From Cryobacterium gelidum (GTDB taxonomy: Bacteria; Actinomycetota; Actinomycetes; Actinomycetales; Microbacteriaceae): a DNA stretch of 64,000 nt. This document shows positions 1-10,078 of the stretch, piece after piece (the stretch's first letter is position 1; each line of letters starts with the position of its first letter). The position numbers were made by a program, and so were the translations under genes. Under the pieces are notes generated by a model, which worked only from the letters and a program-made list of their open reading frames with translations, searched no databases and was not told where the DNA came from. The stretch is from assembly GCF_004403985.1 (NCBI RefSeq), contig NZ_SOHL01000027.1, positions 62,373 to 126,372 of the forward strand. The letters run 5' to 3'.

Positions 1-593
1 CCAGAGATGGCGCATAGTTTTGAATAAAAGACCAATAAACGGATAGTGCATCAAGTCTTGCCCTTTCGGTGCAGACAAGAAACCTTGATCAGATCCAAAT
101 TACAGTAGGGCGGCCGGGACTTGAACCCGGGACCGACGGATTACACCAAGCGCTCCTGAGTCGCTCGCTCGGTGATAATGAAACATCGATTGATCTCGAC
201 GAACTTCGGTCGGACCAGGTTTTCATCGTTGCAGATGCGCTGAAAGGTTGAATCTATCCTAGACCGAGTTCGTGCTACCTCGATGGAATAAACGGACAAT
301 AAAATAGCGCGCATCAAGTCGAGGCCCAGCCGGTTCTCGCACCCGCCTTGAAACGCACCTTCGAAGTCGAGGGCTCTTTGCAAAACCCTCCAGGGCACGG
401 AACTCAGGCATCTACGAAATGCGTATTCCTCCGCCTGTGGGCACTTTTTCCTCTACGTCGCTTTTTTGGCCCGGAAACAGCGACGAACATGGTTCCTGCC
501 CTGCTTCAAATGCGCAGACACTAATTGGCATAATTGTTGGCCGCGGTGCCATTCGAACAGTCTCTGGGCAGCTTCAGACGTGCACCCCGCAGT
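1..593. other. Gene-free left edge of the window
   Basis: I see no convincing gene here. Apart from the tRNA 3' fragment at 108-143, the stretch holds a loosely repeated AT-rich motif (AATAAACGGA followed by GCATCAAGTC) near 35-55 and again near 290-320. Its meaning is unclear. Open frames in this stretch lack a ribosome binding site and a protein-like composition. Confidence 0.5.
108..143 (-). repeat. tRNA 3'-half fragment, probable attachment site (att) remnant
   Basis: Read on the minus strand, these 36 bases run from the last anticodon-loop bases (TAATCC) through a variable loop and a perfect T arm (stem CCGGG, loop TTCAAGT, stem CCCGG) to the acceptor 3' strand. The T arm is canonical, but the 5' half of a tRNA is absent: past 143 the sequence matches no D arm or anticodon stem. 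This is what remains at the distal end when an element integrates into a tRNA 3' end. The retained bases before the variable loop would fit tRNA-Met or tRNA-Lys. The orientation predicts element DNA to the right (above 143) and host flank to the left. Confidence 0.55.
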
Positions 594-1388
594 CTAGTTT
601 TCGTCCTTTGCCGCGTAAATTTCGGCCGTAAGCCCGCGCATTCCGGCACGCATCTCCATCAACAATTCCTGCCGGTTTCGGTCTCCTACTTCGTCGAGAA
701 GGTACCGAATTTTGTCGCCCTGGGCGCGCCGATCTTCATTGTCTTGCAGGGCGTCGCTTAGTCCAATCGCGTCGACCTCTCTTCCTAGGGCTTCGGACAG
801 ATTTACGCGCACGATGTGCGCCGCTCCAGAACATTTGGTGCACCACGGCCGGTCGATGGCATCGAGGATTGTCAGCGGCTCGCCGTAGAGGTAGACGCCG
901 ACCTCGACGTAGCTGTTCGGCCTGAAAATCGGGGTAGCGCGGACTGCATTGCAGGCAGACGATGCGCCCCAATGCTTCGTCCGCCCAGTACCTCCGGACG
1001 AATCGACGATGGCGGGGTTCGGGCGAAGGACGCAGGCGATCATCGGGTCACCATAAATATCGGGGAGAATCGCGTGGAGCGACAGCGCTCCCTGCCTACA
1101 GAATTGGCAATATCCAGTCCTCTTCAGAGTTTCGGCCAGTTCAACCGAAACGGCGAGGTCCTCGACCGATGGCGCGTCGACAGACGTCAAGATTGCCCAC
1201 TCGCCCGAACCGGTTTTGTGCGGTGGGTCCTGTGCAACGAAACCGGTGCCATACGGGCTGGACCGTAGCCAAGTGCGGTCGGCCGAGTTCCATCGCAAGC
1301 TCACCCCGGCCCCGTGGTCACCGTAAAGGACGACAGCGAACATTTCAGACAGTATGCCGGGCACCGCCGACGGGAGGATTTCTGACAT
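594..1388 (-). CDS. Hypothetical protein with CxxC pairs
   Basis: This encodes about 264 residues starting at an ATG in MSEILPSAV; the frame is open further upstream to 1643, but that part has the composition of a shadow frame. Two CxxC pairs are visible (CQFC in the middle, CTKC nearer the C terminus), so a structural zinc site is possible. The C-terminal part is charged and helical (EALGREVDAIGLSDALQD). I do not recognise a family. It lies alone on the minus strand, about 300 bases downstream of the Wadjet operon, between it and the att-like fragment. Confidence 0.5.
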   Translation of the reverse strand: MSEILPSAVPGILSEMFAVVLYGDHGAGVSLRWNSADRTWLRSSPYGTGFVAQDPPHKTGSGEWAILTSVDAPSVEDLAVSVELAETLKRTGYCQFCRQGALSLHAILPDIYGDPMIACVLRPNPAIVDSSGGTGRTKHWGASSACNAVRATPIFRPNSYVEVGVYLYGEPLTILDAIDRPWCTKCSGAAHIVRVNLSEALGREVDAIGLSDALQDNEDRRAQGDKIRYLLDEVGDRNRQELLMEMRAGMRGLTAEIYAAKDEN

Positions 1389-1395
1389 GTTGCCA

Positions 1396-1590
1396 TCATG
1401 CCGTAAGGGCACCACGAAGACTGGCGCTTGGTGGGTTGCGCTCCGCATGTGTCTGCCAGCACGGCACCTTGAAGTACGCTCGCGATCGGCGCAGCCGGGC
1501 AGCACGATCGACCGACATCCCCGCACACACGAGATCAATGAACTCAGTCCGGGTATTCGGCGGAAACAACTGGACCATGAAACGCTCCAT
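1396..1590 (-). pseudogene. Possible N-terminal remnant of a transposase (helix-turn-helix)
   Basis: The first 31 or so residues (MVQLFPPN..., then FIDLVCAGMSVDRAAR) resemble the N-terminal helix-turn-helix of IS30-type transposases, which often begin with a phrase like 'F..LV..G.S..RAA...GVS'. After that the match is lost, and the frame runs out after 64 residues without a catalytic domain. If correct, it is a scrap of an insertion sequence next to the Wadjet operon. Only a short pattern supports this. Confidence 0.25.
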
Positions 1591-1685
1591 TCACTAGAGC
1601 GTTGCCACGACCATATGACTTTGCCCCACATAGGATTCGTCAATCTGTTTGATAGGCGTTCCTTCCCGCGATGGAATCACTCGAT

Positions 1686-2954
1686 TCAGGCCAGCAGATC
1701 GCCGAGCAGGATGTTGACGACAGCTTCCTCGTGGACGGCGGCGTTCGTCCGCTCCATCATCCGGGACAGGTGCTCGTCCCACGGGGTCGGTCGTCGCGCA
1801 CCGTCCAACGGCTCGAACGGGCCGGTGATCGAAGCGGCCGTGTAATCGTCAGCACCCATCCGCCATGGCACCCCACCCGAGAAAAGCACCCGATTGACTA
1901 TCAGGACCCCCGGCCAATCAAAGTCACCGTGGTAGCGCACTGTCACTCCACCGCGGATCAGCGTACGCAGCACCTGCCAGGCGACGGCGGAACCTTGCCC
2001 AGACAGGCACACCAGCGGGACATTCACAGCCGCTCGGGCAGCAGCGGAGAGGATCTGCGGGTTCTCGCACGCGAACACGACGGAACCAGGTTCGGCGAAC
2101 GTCACGTCATCAGCCTTACGGAGCTCTTGCACCGTCAGGTGGGTGACCAGCCCGAGGTCGGCGCGCTCCCGCATCATCGTCGCCCACCGGTTGACCCCGG
2201 GCGGGCGGAACCCCCACGTCATCGCTGTCCCCGACACGTCGTCGGTGGCCACACCCGCGCGCTCCCACAAGCGCCGGGTATCCTGACCGGCCGCTGGCAC
2301 CGGTTCGTCGAACGTAATCGCCAGCGCCCGCACCATGAGGCGAGCAGCTAGCCTCCCCTCATCGAACCCGTGTGCTGTTCCAGTGGCGATGGTCGCCAGT
2401 TCCCCTAAACCGAAAACCGGATTTGATTCGATGTCCGGGTCATCGAACACGAGGGCGCTGGTGAGTTCAGCCCAACCGAGCGCGAACCAGGAGATCGCTT
2501 CCGTCGCGACGACTCTTCCGGCTTTCGTAAGGACGCCTGACAGGCGGATGCTTTCCACAAACGCCTGCGCCTGCGCTGGCGGGCCCATGACGACTGCCTG
2601 TTCGAGGGCGGAGAGAAGCTCTGCGGTTGAAGCCGCCCGGTCCTCCCGGGCTTGACGGCGGTCGGTGAGCGGGGACCCAGTCACTGCAGCAGTCACAGCG
2701 GCGAGGTTCGCCCGTTCGGCGGCCCCCTGCAACGCAACGTCGAGGTCATCCAATTTCACTCGGTTTCGACACGGGGTTACTCGCTTAGCTAGAAGCCCCT
2801 CCAACCTGTCGGCGCCGTCCGCGTCGACCTCCACGGTCACCGACCCGGAAGCTGACAAGCCGTTGCATTCGAGTCGTTTCCGGATCGAGACCCAGAAAAC
2901 GGTGAGGGACGACGCGGATAGATAGTCGAGCAGGCGCTCCGGGATGTCGTCCAT
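1686..2954 (-). CDS. jetD: Wadjet JetD-like protein (TIGR02679 family, DUF3323/DUF2399), toprim-like nuclease subunit
   Basis: The 422-residue protein matches the TIGR02679 family, which always sits with the TIGR02677, TIGR02678 and TIGR02680 families. The C-terminal third carries the DUF2399/toprim-like signature: VVFACENPQIL supplies the acidic residue of the first toprim strand, followed by CLSGQGSAV and HGDFDWPG with the D-x-D pair. In Wadjet, JetD is the nuclease that cuts plasmid DNA extruded by the JetABC SMC complex. The ATG at 2954 overlaps the jetC stop by one base (TGATG) and follows GGGAGGTG, so it is preferred over the GTG at 2957. It is the last gene of a four-gene operon. Confidence 0.85.
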   Translation of the reverse strand: MDDIPERLLDYLSASSLTVFWVSIRKRLECNGLSASGSVTVEVDADGADRLEGLLAKRVTPCRNRVKLDDLDVALQGAAERANLAAVTAAVTGSPLTDRRQAREDRAASTAELLSALEQAVVMGPPAQAQAFVESIRLSGVLTKAGRVVATEAISWFALGWAELTSALVFDDPDIESNPVFGLGELATIATGTAHGFDEGRLAARLMVRALAITFDEPVPAAGQDTRRLWERAGVATDDVSGTAMTWGFRPPGVNRWATMMRERADLGLVTHLTVQELRKADDVTFAEPGSVVFACENPQILSAAARAAVNVPLVCLSGQGSAVAWQVLRTLIRGGVTVRYHGDFDWPGVLIVNRVLFSGGVPWRMGADDYTAASITGPFEPLDGARRPTPWDEHLSRMMERTNAAVHEEAVVNILLGDLLA

Positions 2955-5900
2955 CACACCTCCCGGAGATGGTGGCGTTGCCCGTCCCAGTGGTAGCGCA
3001 CCGCAGTGGTCGGGGTCTCCTCACCGGTGGACCGGATCTCGTACTCGTCCAACGAGTGGATGTTCGCGTAGTGCAGCCACAGGTCAAACCCGGTCATCAT
3101 GAAGTCGATATCTCGTTCCACGAGGATGGATGTGAGGATACGCCGGCCGTGGTCGTCGACCATCGCGTACGCGTCATCTAGGAGGATCAGGCGCGGTGCG
3201 ATCGGGGGTAGAGCGCTGAGGTGGGAGTCTAAGGCTGAGATTAACGCCAGGTATGTGACGTACCGCAGCTCCCCTTCGGAGAGTTTCGCGCCTTTCAATG
3301 TGCGCTCCTGCCCGTCGTTCGGGCCGAGCACGACCGGTTCAACGATGTACCAGTTGCGGTAGTCGAGGCTGTCCGCCAACGCCTTTCCGTACCCCTCGGC
3401 ACGGTTGAGGTTGTACGCGTCTTGGACGGTCTGGCGGAGCAGAGTGGAGAGCTCCTCATTCTCCGCTGCGGAGCGAACCTGGTCTGCGATCGCGACCAAC
3501 TGGCGGATGCGGTTCACCGCCTCGGTGACATCATCTTTGTCGGCGAACTTCAAGCGCACCCCGATCCCGTTGCTGGTGCGGTGCGCCGACACTCGGGCGG
3601 AAGTATCCCGTATGGTTTCTTTGGCCAGACGGATGATCTTCCGCATGTCAGTGGCGACACCATCGACGATGAACCGGGAGAAAACCTCTGCTTCTGACTG
3701 CATGATCGCCTGCCGGCCGGTCTCCGCGCGGCTGGCCAAATCAGCGGCAGCTGTCGGGAGGGGATGGGTGCCTTCCCCGCCGATCAGCTCCACCAGCAGT
3801 ACCTCGTGGGAGGTCGTTTTCCGGTGCACGTCAAACATCAGGTTCACATGATCACGAAGGGTGTCCAGAGCTATATGCACGGCGTCCAGAGATACGGGAC
3901 GCTGCTTGGCGTTGGTGACGTTCGACCGGAGCCACCCCACCAGCTCCGCCGGGGTCGCTCCCTCAGGGCGCTCAGTCGCTTCGACCGTGTCCGTAACTCC
4001 GGGGAGTCGCAGAATTGCGTGCACACGTTCGGCCACGTCTGTGGCCTTGGTGGCCATAGCGACAGCTCGGTCGGTTGCGTTGTCGACCGTGGTGACCGCG
4101 GTACCATGCCTGCTGGCTGCATCTCGCGCTTGGCGGTCAGTCTTGTCTCTCAGCGTCCCAGCTGTCCGCAGCGCTGACTCGACGTTGGCGAGTTCATCCA
4201 TCACCTGTTCGGCGCTCACCCCGATGGTTGCTTCCAGCTTGCGAATGACAGCCGCTTCGCTGCGCCATCGCTCCCCCGACTCGTCGGCGAGAAGCATTTG
4301 GGTGTCGGCGGCGGTGACCGCGTCACTCACGTCGTCGGAGGCCGTCTGAAATGTTCTCCGTTGCCGAGCGAACGTCTCAGCGAAAGCGGTTGCCTTATCG
4401 CAGGTGCTGACTGTGATGCGGAGCTGCTGAAAGCGTTCCCGCAACTTCGGTTCCGTTTCGGGGAGCTCCGCATGGTGGCAGGCGCGACGATGGACGGCTT
4501 CCCCGGCGTCCCATTCTGTGCGCGCCCGAAGCGCTTCATCACCTGCTGCGACAGCCGCCAGCCACAAGACATCCGCCGTCGTTGCGGCGATGCTGCTGGC
4601 AGTGTCCGCTTGGATAACCGCGGTAGAGGTTGGGGGCCGCGGCGACCTGAACGCGAATCGCCGTCCGCAACGCCGTGGCAGCCGCTGCATCCTCATCGCA
4701 AACGATGAGAAGGGTAGTGATTTCGCTGAGCTGGATGTCGATCTCTTCGAGTCGCGCACGTCGGGTGCGCTCCCGTGCGGCGGCACCGATGTGCTGAGCC
4801 GGAGTTATCGGGGAGCGGCCGGTGAGGGGTCCCGCGTGCCAGGACCCGTCCTCCTGGATGTTCACCGGGCAGGTCGGGTCGTTGAACCCGATCCTCCCGA
4901 GAATCTCGGCGACCCCCGAGCCGGCCGCGTCAGCGGAAAGAATCTCGGTCAGCGAACGGACCGCTACGGTACCGCGCGAGGACACGATCAGCTCACCGGT
5001 CACCGGTCGTACACCGTCCTCCGTAACGGTAGCCGCGAGAATCCCTGAAGCGCGCAGCGCGCTCTCCACCGCATCTTGGATGTGCTCCGGTACGCCAGGA
5101 CGGAAATCCACCGTCTCCCAGAACGCAGGCCCGTCGGCGACGCTCACCCATGAGCTCCGCTCCGGTGCGGGTGTTTCGTTGCCGACTAGTTTGTCCTGCT
5201 GCGCGGTGAGTAGGTCCCGTTCGTCGATGAACGCTGTGCGCCGGTTACGGACCTGCTGTGCGGTGACAGCAACGTGTTCGACGGCGTCAGCGGCGACGCT
5301 CTCCCCGAACCCATCCAGCTCGTGCACGGGCGGCAAAATTCCGTCAGTGAGGAGGCTGGACAGTGCCGTCGTCGCCCAGTCCACCTCACCGAACAGGGTG
5401 CTTGTGGCCGGACCCTGCGCCCACCCGGCCCATGCGACGCCCAGAGCGAGCCGGGCGGCGTCAGCCTGCTCTGCCGCAGACACAGCGGCAGCCCGGCCAG
5501 CATGGGCGTCACGTTCAGCTTTCTGGCTTCCCTGTTCTACCAAGCGCACGGAGCGTTCGTCGTTGATCAGGCGTAGAGCGGTTTCCAGCCGCGCTTCGGC
5601 GACACCCTGCTTGCTGTCCGCGGCGATGCGAAGCGCGGCGAGCTTGTCAGTGACCGTCACGGAATCCACTGGATTGACGGTGACCGACGGCACCCCGTCG
5701 TGTACCTCTACGACGGGCTCGGCCTCAACGGTTCGCCGAACATTGACCGGCCGGGAAGCTCCGGGTGCCACGGAGACCGAAAAGACAGGGAAGGTGTGAT
5801 CAAGTCCCGCGTCAACCGCGCACGTGCCGGTTTCTCGAACAGCTTGGGACAGGTTGTCTCCGGTCTCCGCCACCGTCTCAGCGTCGGCCATCGCTCGCTT

Positions 5901-7046
5901 CACGGCCGCGTCCACACCATTGGACATGCGCCACCAGGAGCTGAGTTCGGAGACCGCCGAGCCTTTGAGCGCCGCGACCATGTTTCGGCGGTCCACGAAC
6001 GCGAGCGCATCCTGGTATGCCGGAGATTTCTCCAACGCCGCCTTGTCAGCGTTGAGTTTAATGATTTGTTCTTTGAGCTCGAAAGCTTCCTTGTCCTTCT
6101 GCTGCAACAGGGCCCGTGCGTCGGTTTCCTGGTTCCGGGCGGACTGCTCCGCCGCAGCCGCATCTTCCGCCGACGTCATAGCGTGCGTCAAGCCCAGGGT
6201 CTCTTTGGCGAGGACCGTGGTGATGTACCCGCGGTACACCTGTAACGTCTCGGAGGCGTGCCGTGATGCTTCCTCGATGTGCTGCTGCTGCTCCCGGGTA
6301 TCTTGCAGGTTGTCCAGTGACAGGCCAGCGGATCGGATGGTGGCGTCCGGCATCAACGGGAGCGATTCTGTCAGCAGACGGGTTACGTCCTTCGCTCGGT
6401 ACTTCGCCCCAAAATCCGGGGATCGGAGGTTGTACATGACGCCGAACGCGGCCGCCAGCCGGGCCCGTCCGGCGTCATCGGTGACCCCGAACAGCTCTTG
6501 GGCGACCCGGTTACCGTGTTCGGTGCTCTGCTGGGTGATGTTGTGCGGGCCGACAAGCTCCCCAAGCTGCGCGCGGGATAGCGGATGGCGGGTGTCATCC
6601 ATCAGCTGCAACCCATGTCCGACCCGCAGTTCGGTGATGAAGAAGTGCACATCGGAGGTGCTGGTGTTCCGGGAGTACTTGAGGTACGCGCCGACAGTGC
6701 GGTAGTCGCCGTCGCCGTTCTTGTATTCCGCCCACACGTACCCAACCCGGTTGCTGTCCTTGCCGAGCATTACCCGCATCAGCGAGTCGACGGTGACTGC
6801 TCCGGAAGATCCGGACCCCATCCGGCGGCGGTCCCCGGTGAGTAGGAACGGAAAGAGCATGTCCATGCCCCGGGATTTCCCTGACCCGTTCGGACCACGG
6901 AAGACGACACGGCCGCCAGCGCACGGGAACTCGACGTTCGCGAACTTGTGCACGTTCACGATTCCGGCGCGCACCAGCCGGAAGCGAACCTTTAATTCTG
7001 GTGCCCGGGCGGTCGCAGAGAGGTCGGTGACAATGGCGTTATTCAT
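2954..7046 (-). pseudogene. jetC: Wadjet JetC-like SMC ATPase (TIGR02680), frameshifted
   Basis: This is an SMC/SbcC-like DNA-loop-extruding ATPase, split between two frames. The first frame (7046 down to 4539) starts with an ATG after GGGAGAAG and has Walker A GPNGSGKS at residues 51-58 plus long heptad-rich stretches. Its reading continues in the next frame at about 4630-4642, beside a run of five C on the minus strand. The second frame (to 2954) has the ABC signature LSEGELRY, Walker B LILLDDAYAMVDD and the D-loop region. The two parts together give about 1,365 residues, near the family's usual length as I remember it. Skipping one base repairs the frame. It may be a true inactivation, a sequencing error or a programmed shift. 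The start overlaps the jetB stop by four bases. Confidence 0.8.
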
Positions 7047-8212
7047 GATTCTTCTCCCAGGGTGTCAAACAGACTGAAATCTGCAGCGGTCTGCGGCGCG
7101 GGCGCCGTTTTCGGTGCAGCCCGGCGGGTGACCGTCGCGCCGTACCGGGCAGCTGCCGGGTGCACAGTGACGGTACCCGGGCCAACGGTGAGCAGACCGA
7201 CAGCGCTGAGGATGCTGATCACCGCAGCGGTCGCCCGGGCGGCGGCGGACGGGTCGGATGATTCAAAGTCGGACCGCAGATGCCCGCGGTACGTGTCGAG
7301 GATCGCCGTGATGATCTCATCGACCGTTTCATCGGTGACAGTGACTGCGCCGCCGTTGCCGGGCTGGTGGGTGGTGACCACTTCGGTGACGAACATCAAC
7401 GCGAGTTGGCGGGGCACTCCCACCCCGGGGAATGGTTCATCGGTGGCGTCCTCCGCGAAATCCCACGCGAGGGCGCCTTCCCGGCGGACCTCCAAACGCA
7501 GCCCGAACAGGTCTACCAGCTGATCCTCCAAGGTCCCGCGGTCCCGCGACCATATCCGCTCTTCCTCATCGGTGAGGAGGGCGCGGTCCAGGATCGGATC
7601 TTCCACCAGTCGACGGGCGAGGGTACGATCGGGCCGGTCAGTCCGGGCCTCCACGATGAGTGAGTTGGCGAGCAGGTACGACAACGCTGTTTGGTTCACG
7701 CTCAGCAGCACTTCCAAGTCCCGGCCGGCGCCCCACTCGGCCGCTGAACCGTCGGTCTCCTCCACCACTCCGAACCGGGCGAGAAGGGTCACGGCGGTCA
7801 CCAGGTCGCGGCGTTCCGTGAACGAGTCCCCGGTCACAATTTCGGCTGTGGCAGCGTCGGAGCGCACCTGCGCGACCAGCGCGGAGATCAGCCATTGGTC
7901 AGCAGCGCCCGGAGCTTGCAGCGCTGCCGCGATCAGGCAGACGTACTGGTACACGCGCGGGCTGACCGGGCCGTTCGGTCCATGCAGCGCACGGACAGGG
8001 GAGGTGCCGGGAAGCGGCGGTTTCAGAAGACGGGCGAACGTGGATTCCACGATTAGCCGGTACCCGAGCGTCTCCCCGAACCGTCGTTTCAGCTCCGTGG
8101 AATGGCGGCGCACGAGCAGGAAGACATCCGGATGGCGGGCTTCGGTGAGGAACGTGTGCCGCTCCAAAAGCCGGGCGGCATCCCGGATTTCGTAACTGGT
8201 CGAGTCGCTCAT
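7043..8212 (-). CDS. jetB: Wadjet JetB-like protein (TIGR02678, DUF2398)
   Basis: This 389-residue protein corresponds to the DUF2398/TIGR02678 family. It is judged to be the MukE-like (kite) subunit of the Wadjet SMC complex. It begins with a helical segment (DAARLLERHTFLTEARHPDVFLLVRRH) typical of the family. It then has the region GYRLIVESTFARLLKP and winged-helix-like segments (LTAVTLLARFGVVEE, EEERIWSRDRGTLEDQL). It overlaps its neighbours on both sides by the ATGA tetranucleotide, so translation is coupled to jetA upstream and jetC downstream. Assignment rests on family memory and gene order rather than on catalytic motifs, which this subunit lacks. Confidence 0.8.
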   Translation of the reverse strand: MSDSTSYEIRDAARLLERHTFLTEARHPDVFLLVRRHSTELKRRFGETLGYRLIVESTFARLLKPPLPGTSPVRALHGPNGPVSPRVYQYVCLIAAALQAPGAADQWLISALVAQVRSDAATAEIVTGDSFTERRDLVTAVTLLARFGVVEETDGSAAEWGAGRDLEVLLSVNQTALSYLLANSLIVEARTDRPDRTLARRLVEDPILDRALLTDEEERIWSRDRGTLEDQLVDLFGLRLEVRREGALAWDFAEDATDEPFPGVGVPRQLALMFVTEVVTTHQPGNGGAVTVTDETVDEIITAILDTYRGHLRSDFESSDPSAAARATAAVISILSAVGLLTVGPGTVTVHPAAARYGATVTRRAAPKTAPAPQTAADFSLFDTLGEES

Positions 8213-9687
8213 CCGGCCGCTTCCTCCCTGACTTGGCTTTCCGTCGAGGTGACGGTCAGTCGGTGCCCGTGAACGGTGAGCACCCCTTCCTCGAACAAGA
8301 TGGTGCTCACCCCGGCAATGGGTTCCCGGCTGAGTCGAAACCCCGCTTCTCGGTTCTCTGATGTGTTGGTGGCCTGGTCGATCAACGTCAGCTGGGTGTG
8401 AAGCAGCTCTTGCGCTCCGGAGGAGAGATGCACACCGTCGAGAGTCCCGGCAGCGATCAGCTCGGCGGCCGCTAGTTTCCGGCGCCGCATCTCCACGATG
8501 GCGTCCTGGTACGCCAGCTGTGTTTCCAGGACCGCATCCCGAATCGTAGCGGTGCGGCCCCGCGCGGACCGATCACCGCGTTCCCGGAGCGTAACGGGCA
8601 CATCCACGTTCGGGGCGTTCCACCAGGAGGTGTTCGCAGACGGAGGGACGTTCTCATCGTCGCCGAGCAGGAGATGCCGCCATGAGTAGACGCCGAACGA
8701 GTTCGCGAACAGCCGGTGCGCGTCCTCGTCCTCGGCGACGTGAAACAGTTTGGCGAGCTGGAGCAGGTCATCACGCCGGGAATGCCCGGACCCGGCATCG
8801 GTGACGATGCGTTTGGCATTCACCAGCAGCTGCCCGAGGGCCTGTTCGGTGGCTGCCCGGAACGCGACCGGCCCGGATGTCTCCCCGTCGGCGGCGTACC
8901 ATTCGCCGAGCCACACCCAGTCGGACTCGGTACGGCCTTGGCTGAGTTCGGTGTCCTTCGCGGTTAGCGTCTGCCAGAGGGCGAGGGTCTCGAGAACCTC
9001 AGGGATCTGCGGCTGCAGCTGGACGAGGAGCGCGGAGATGCGCGGGGCGTGCTGCCGGACGTCGCTGCCGAGGATGTCGATGTAGCGCATCAGGGTGGTC
9101 TTCAACGCCAGATACTCGTCGCCGACAATGTCGTACCGGGACAAGATCCCGCTGAGGTAAGCGGTGAAATCCCGCAGGCTGTCCCGGAATTCCCGGTGGG
9201 AGTTGAAAGTAGTCGTCACTGCAGCGGCGATCACGTCTGGGTCCTTACCTCCGGCGATCCCCTCGACGACTCGGGTGAGTTGCTCGGCGATCACCCCCAT
9301 GAGTTCTCGGGCGACCTCCTTAGCGCCGTCAGTAGCGTTGACGATGTCATCAGACTGGGTGGCGACCCGCGCGCCGAGCTTGGAAGCCTGGTACCGAGAT
9401 TTCGTGCGTTGCAGTTCCGCGATGGTGGTGACTCGGTAGTTGCGGACGGAGGGGATGACATTCCCCCACCCCTTCAACTGAGTGCACCGAGATTCGACCT
9501 CAGATTCTGTGATCGGGAATCCGCCGGCCTCCAACTCGGATGCGATCTCGGCAGCGCTCATCTCACGAGTGAGGACATCCCCGGAAAGAAGACGCATAAT
9601 ACGTCGGTGCTGGTCCGTCTGTTCAGTGTGCAGGTGCGCGTACAAGCTAAGCCGGGACACGTCAGCGCTCTCAGACTCATTCATCAT
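8209..9687 (-). CDS. jetA: Wadjet JetA-like protein (TIGR02677, DUF2397)
   Basis: First gene of the Wadjet operon, 492 residues, DUF2397/TIGR02677 family, the MukF-like kleisin subunit. The N terminus (LSLYAHLHTEQTDQHRRIMR) is followed by a winged-helix-like segment (MSAAEIASELEAGGFPITESEVESRCTQLKGWGNV) and by RYQASKLGARV, an element I associate with the family. I place the start at the ATG at 9687 (another follows at 9684), because GGGGGAGGGG lies directly upstream at 9691-9700. An upstream TTG at 9708 would lie before that site. The promoter should lie in the 390 bases shared with the divergent NERD gene. Confidence 0.8.
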   Translation of the reverse strand: MMNESESADVSRLSLYAHLHTEQTDQHRRIMRLLSGDVLTREMSAAEIASELEAGGFPITESEVESRCTQLKGWGNVIPSVRNYRVTTIAELQRTKSRYQASKLGARVATQSDDIVNATDGAKEVARELMGVIAEQLTRVVEGIAGGKDPDVIAAAVTTTFNSHREFRDSLRDFTAYLSGILSRYDIVGDEYLALKTTLMRYIDILGSDVRQHAPRISALLVQLQPQIPEVLETLALWQTLTAKDTELSQGRTESDWVWLGEWYAADGETSGPVAFRAATEQALGQLLVNAKRIVTDAGSGHSRRDDLLQLAKLFHVAEDEDAHRLFANSFGVYSWRHLLLGDDENVPPSANTSWWNAPNVDVPVTLRERGDRSARGRTATIRDAVLETQLAYQDAIVEMRRRKLAAAELIAAGTLDGVHLSSGAQELLHTQLTLIDQATNTSENREAGFRLSREPIAGVSTILFEEGVLTVHGHRLTVTSTESQVREEAAG

Positions 9688-10078
9688 CCGCCCCTCCCCC
9701 TTCAACACCGTCGACGTACGGCACGCTCAAATGCTAACGGCGACCACCGACACTCCCGGCGACGTGGGTGCAGAACCCCACTGCGTAACGTCTACTTCCG
9801 TGCTGTCATCATGCCGCATCACCGGTGTTGGTGGATTTTGAGTCGGTCGAGCGCACCCCACCGAGACTGAATTACCCTTCTTCTTCAGGTGAACGATGAA
9901 GTTGCATTTCCAGTCCTGGCATGAGGGCGTCACTGGCCGCGAGGAAGACCGCGCCCGACCTAGGCTGATAAGAGACGATATGTCAGCAGGTCCGAAATCC
10001 GCCACTCCCCCACCGCCACCCTCTTCTGGGGCTGCCCACGCTTGAACGTGTCGCGTAGCTTCGAGGACGGGGGGTTTG
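9688..10078. promoter_or_regulatory. Divergent intergenic region between jetA and the NERD gene
   Basis: About 390 bases separate two divergent starts, so promoters for the Wadjet operon (leftward) and the NERD gene (rightward) must lie here. I see the jetA ribosome binding site at its left end and a run of G six bases before the NERD ATG. I could not pick out a confident -35/-10 pair or an operator. Confidence 0.4.

Noticed and set aside
594-1643. A 349-residue protein starting at 1643
   Set aside because: The first 85 residues (rich in Trp, Ser, Arg, Cys) look like a shadow frame. The protein-like part begins at the ATG at 1388.
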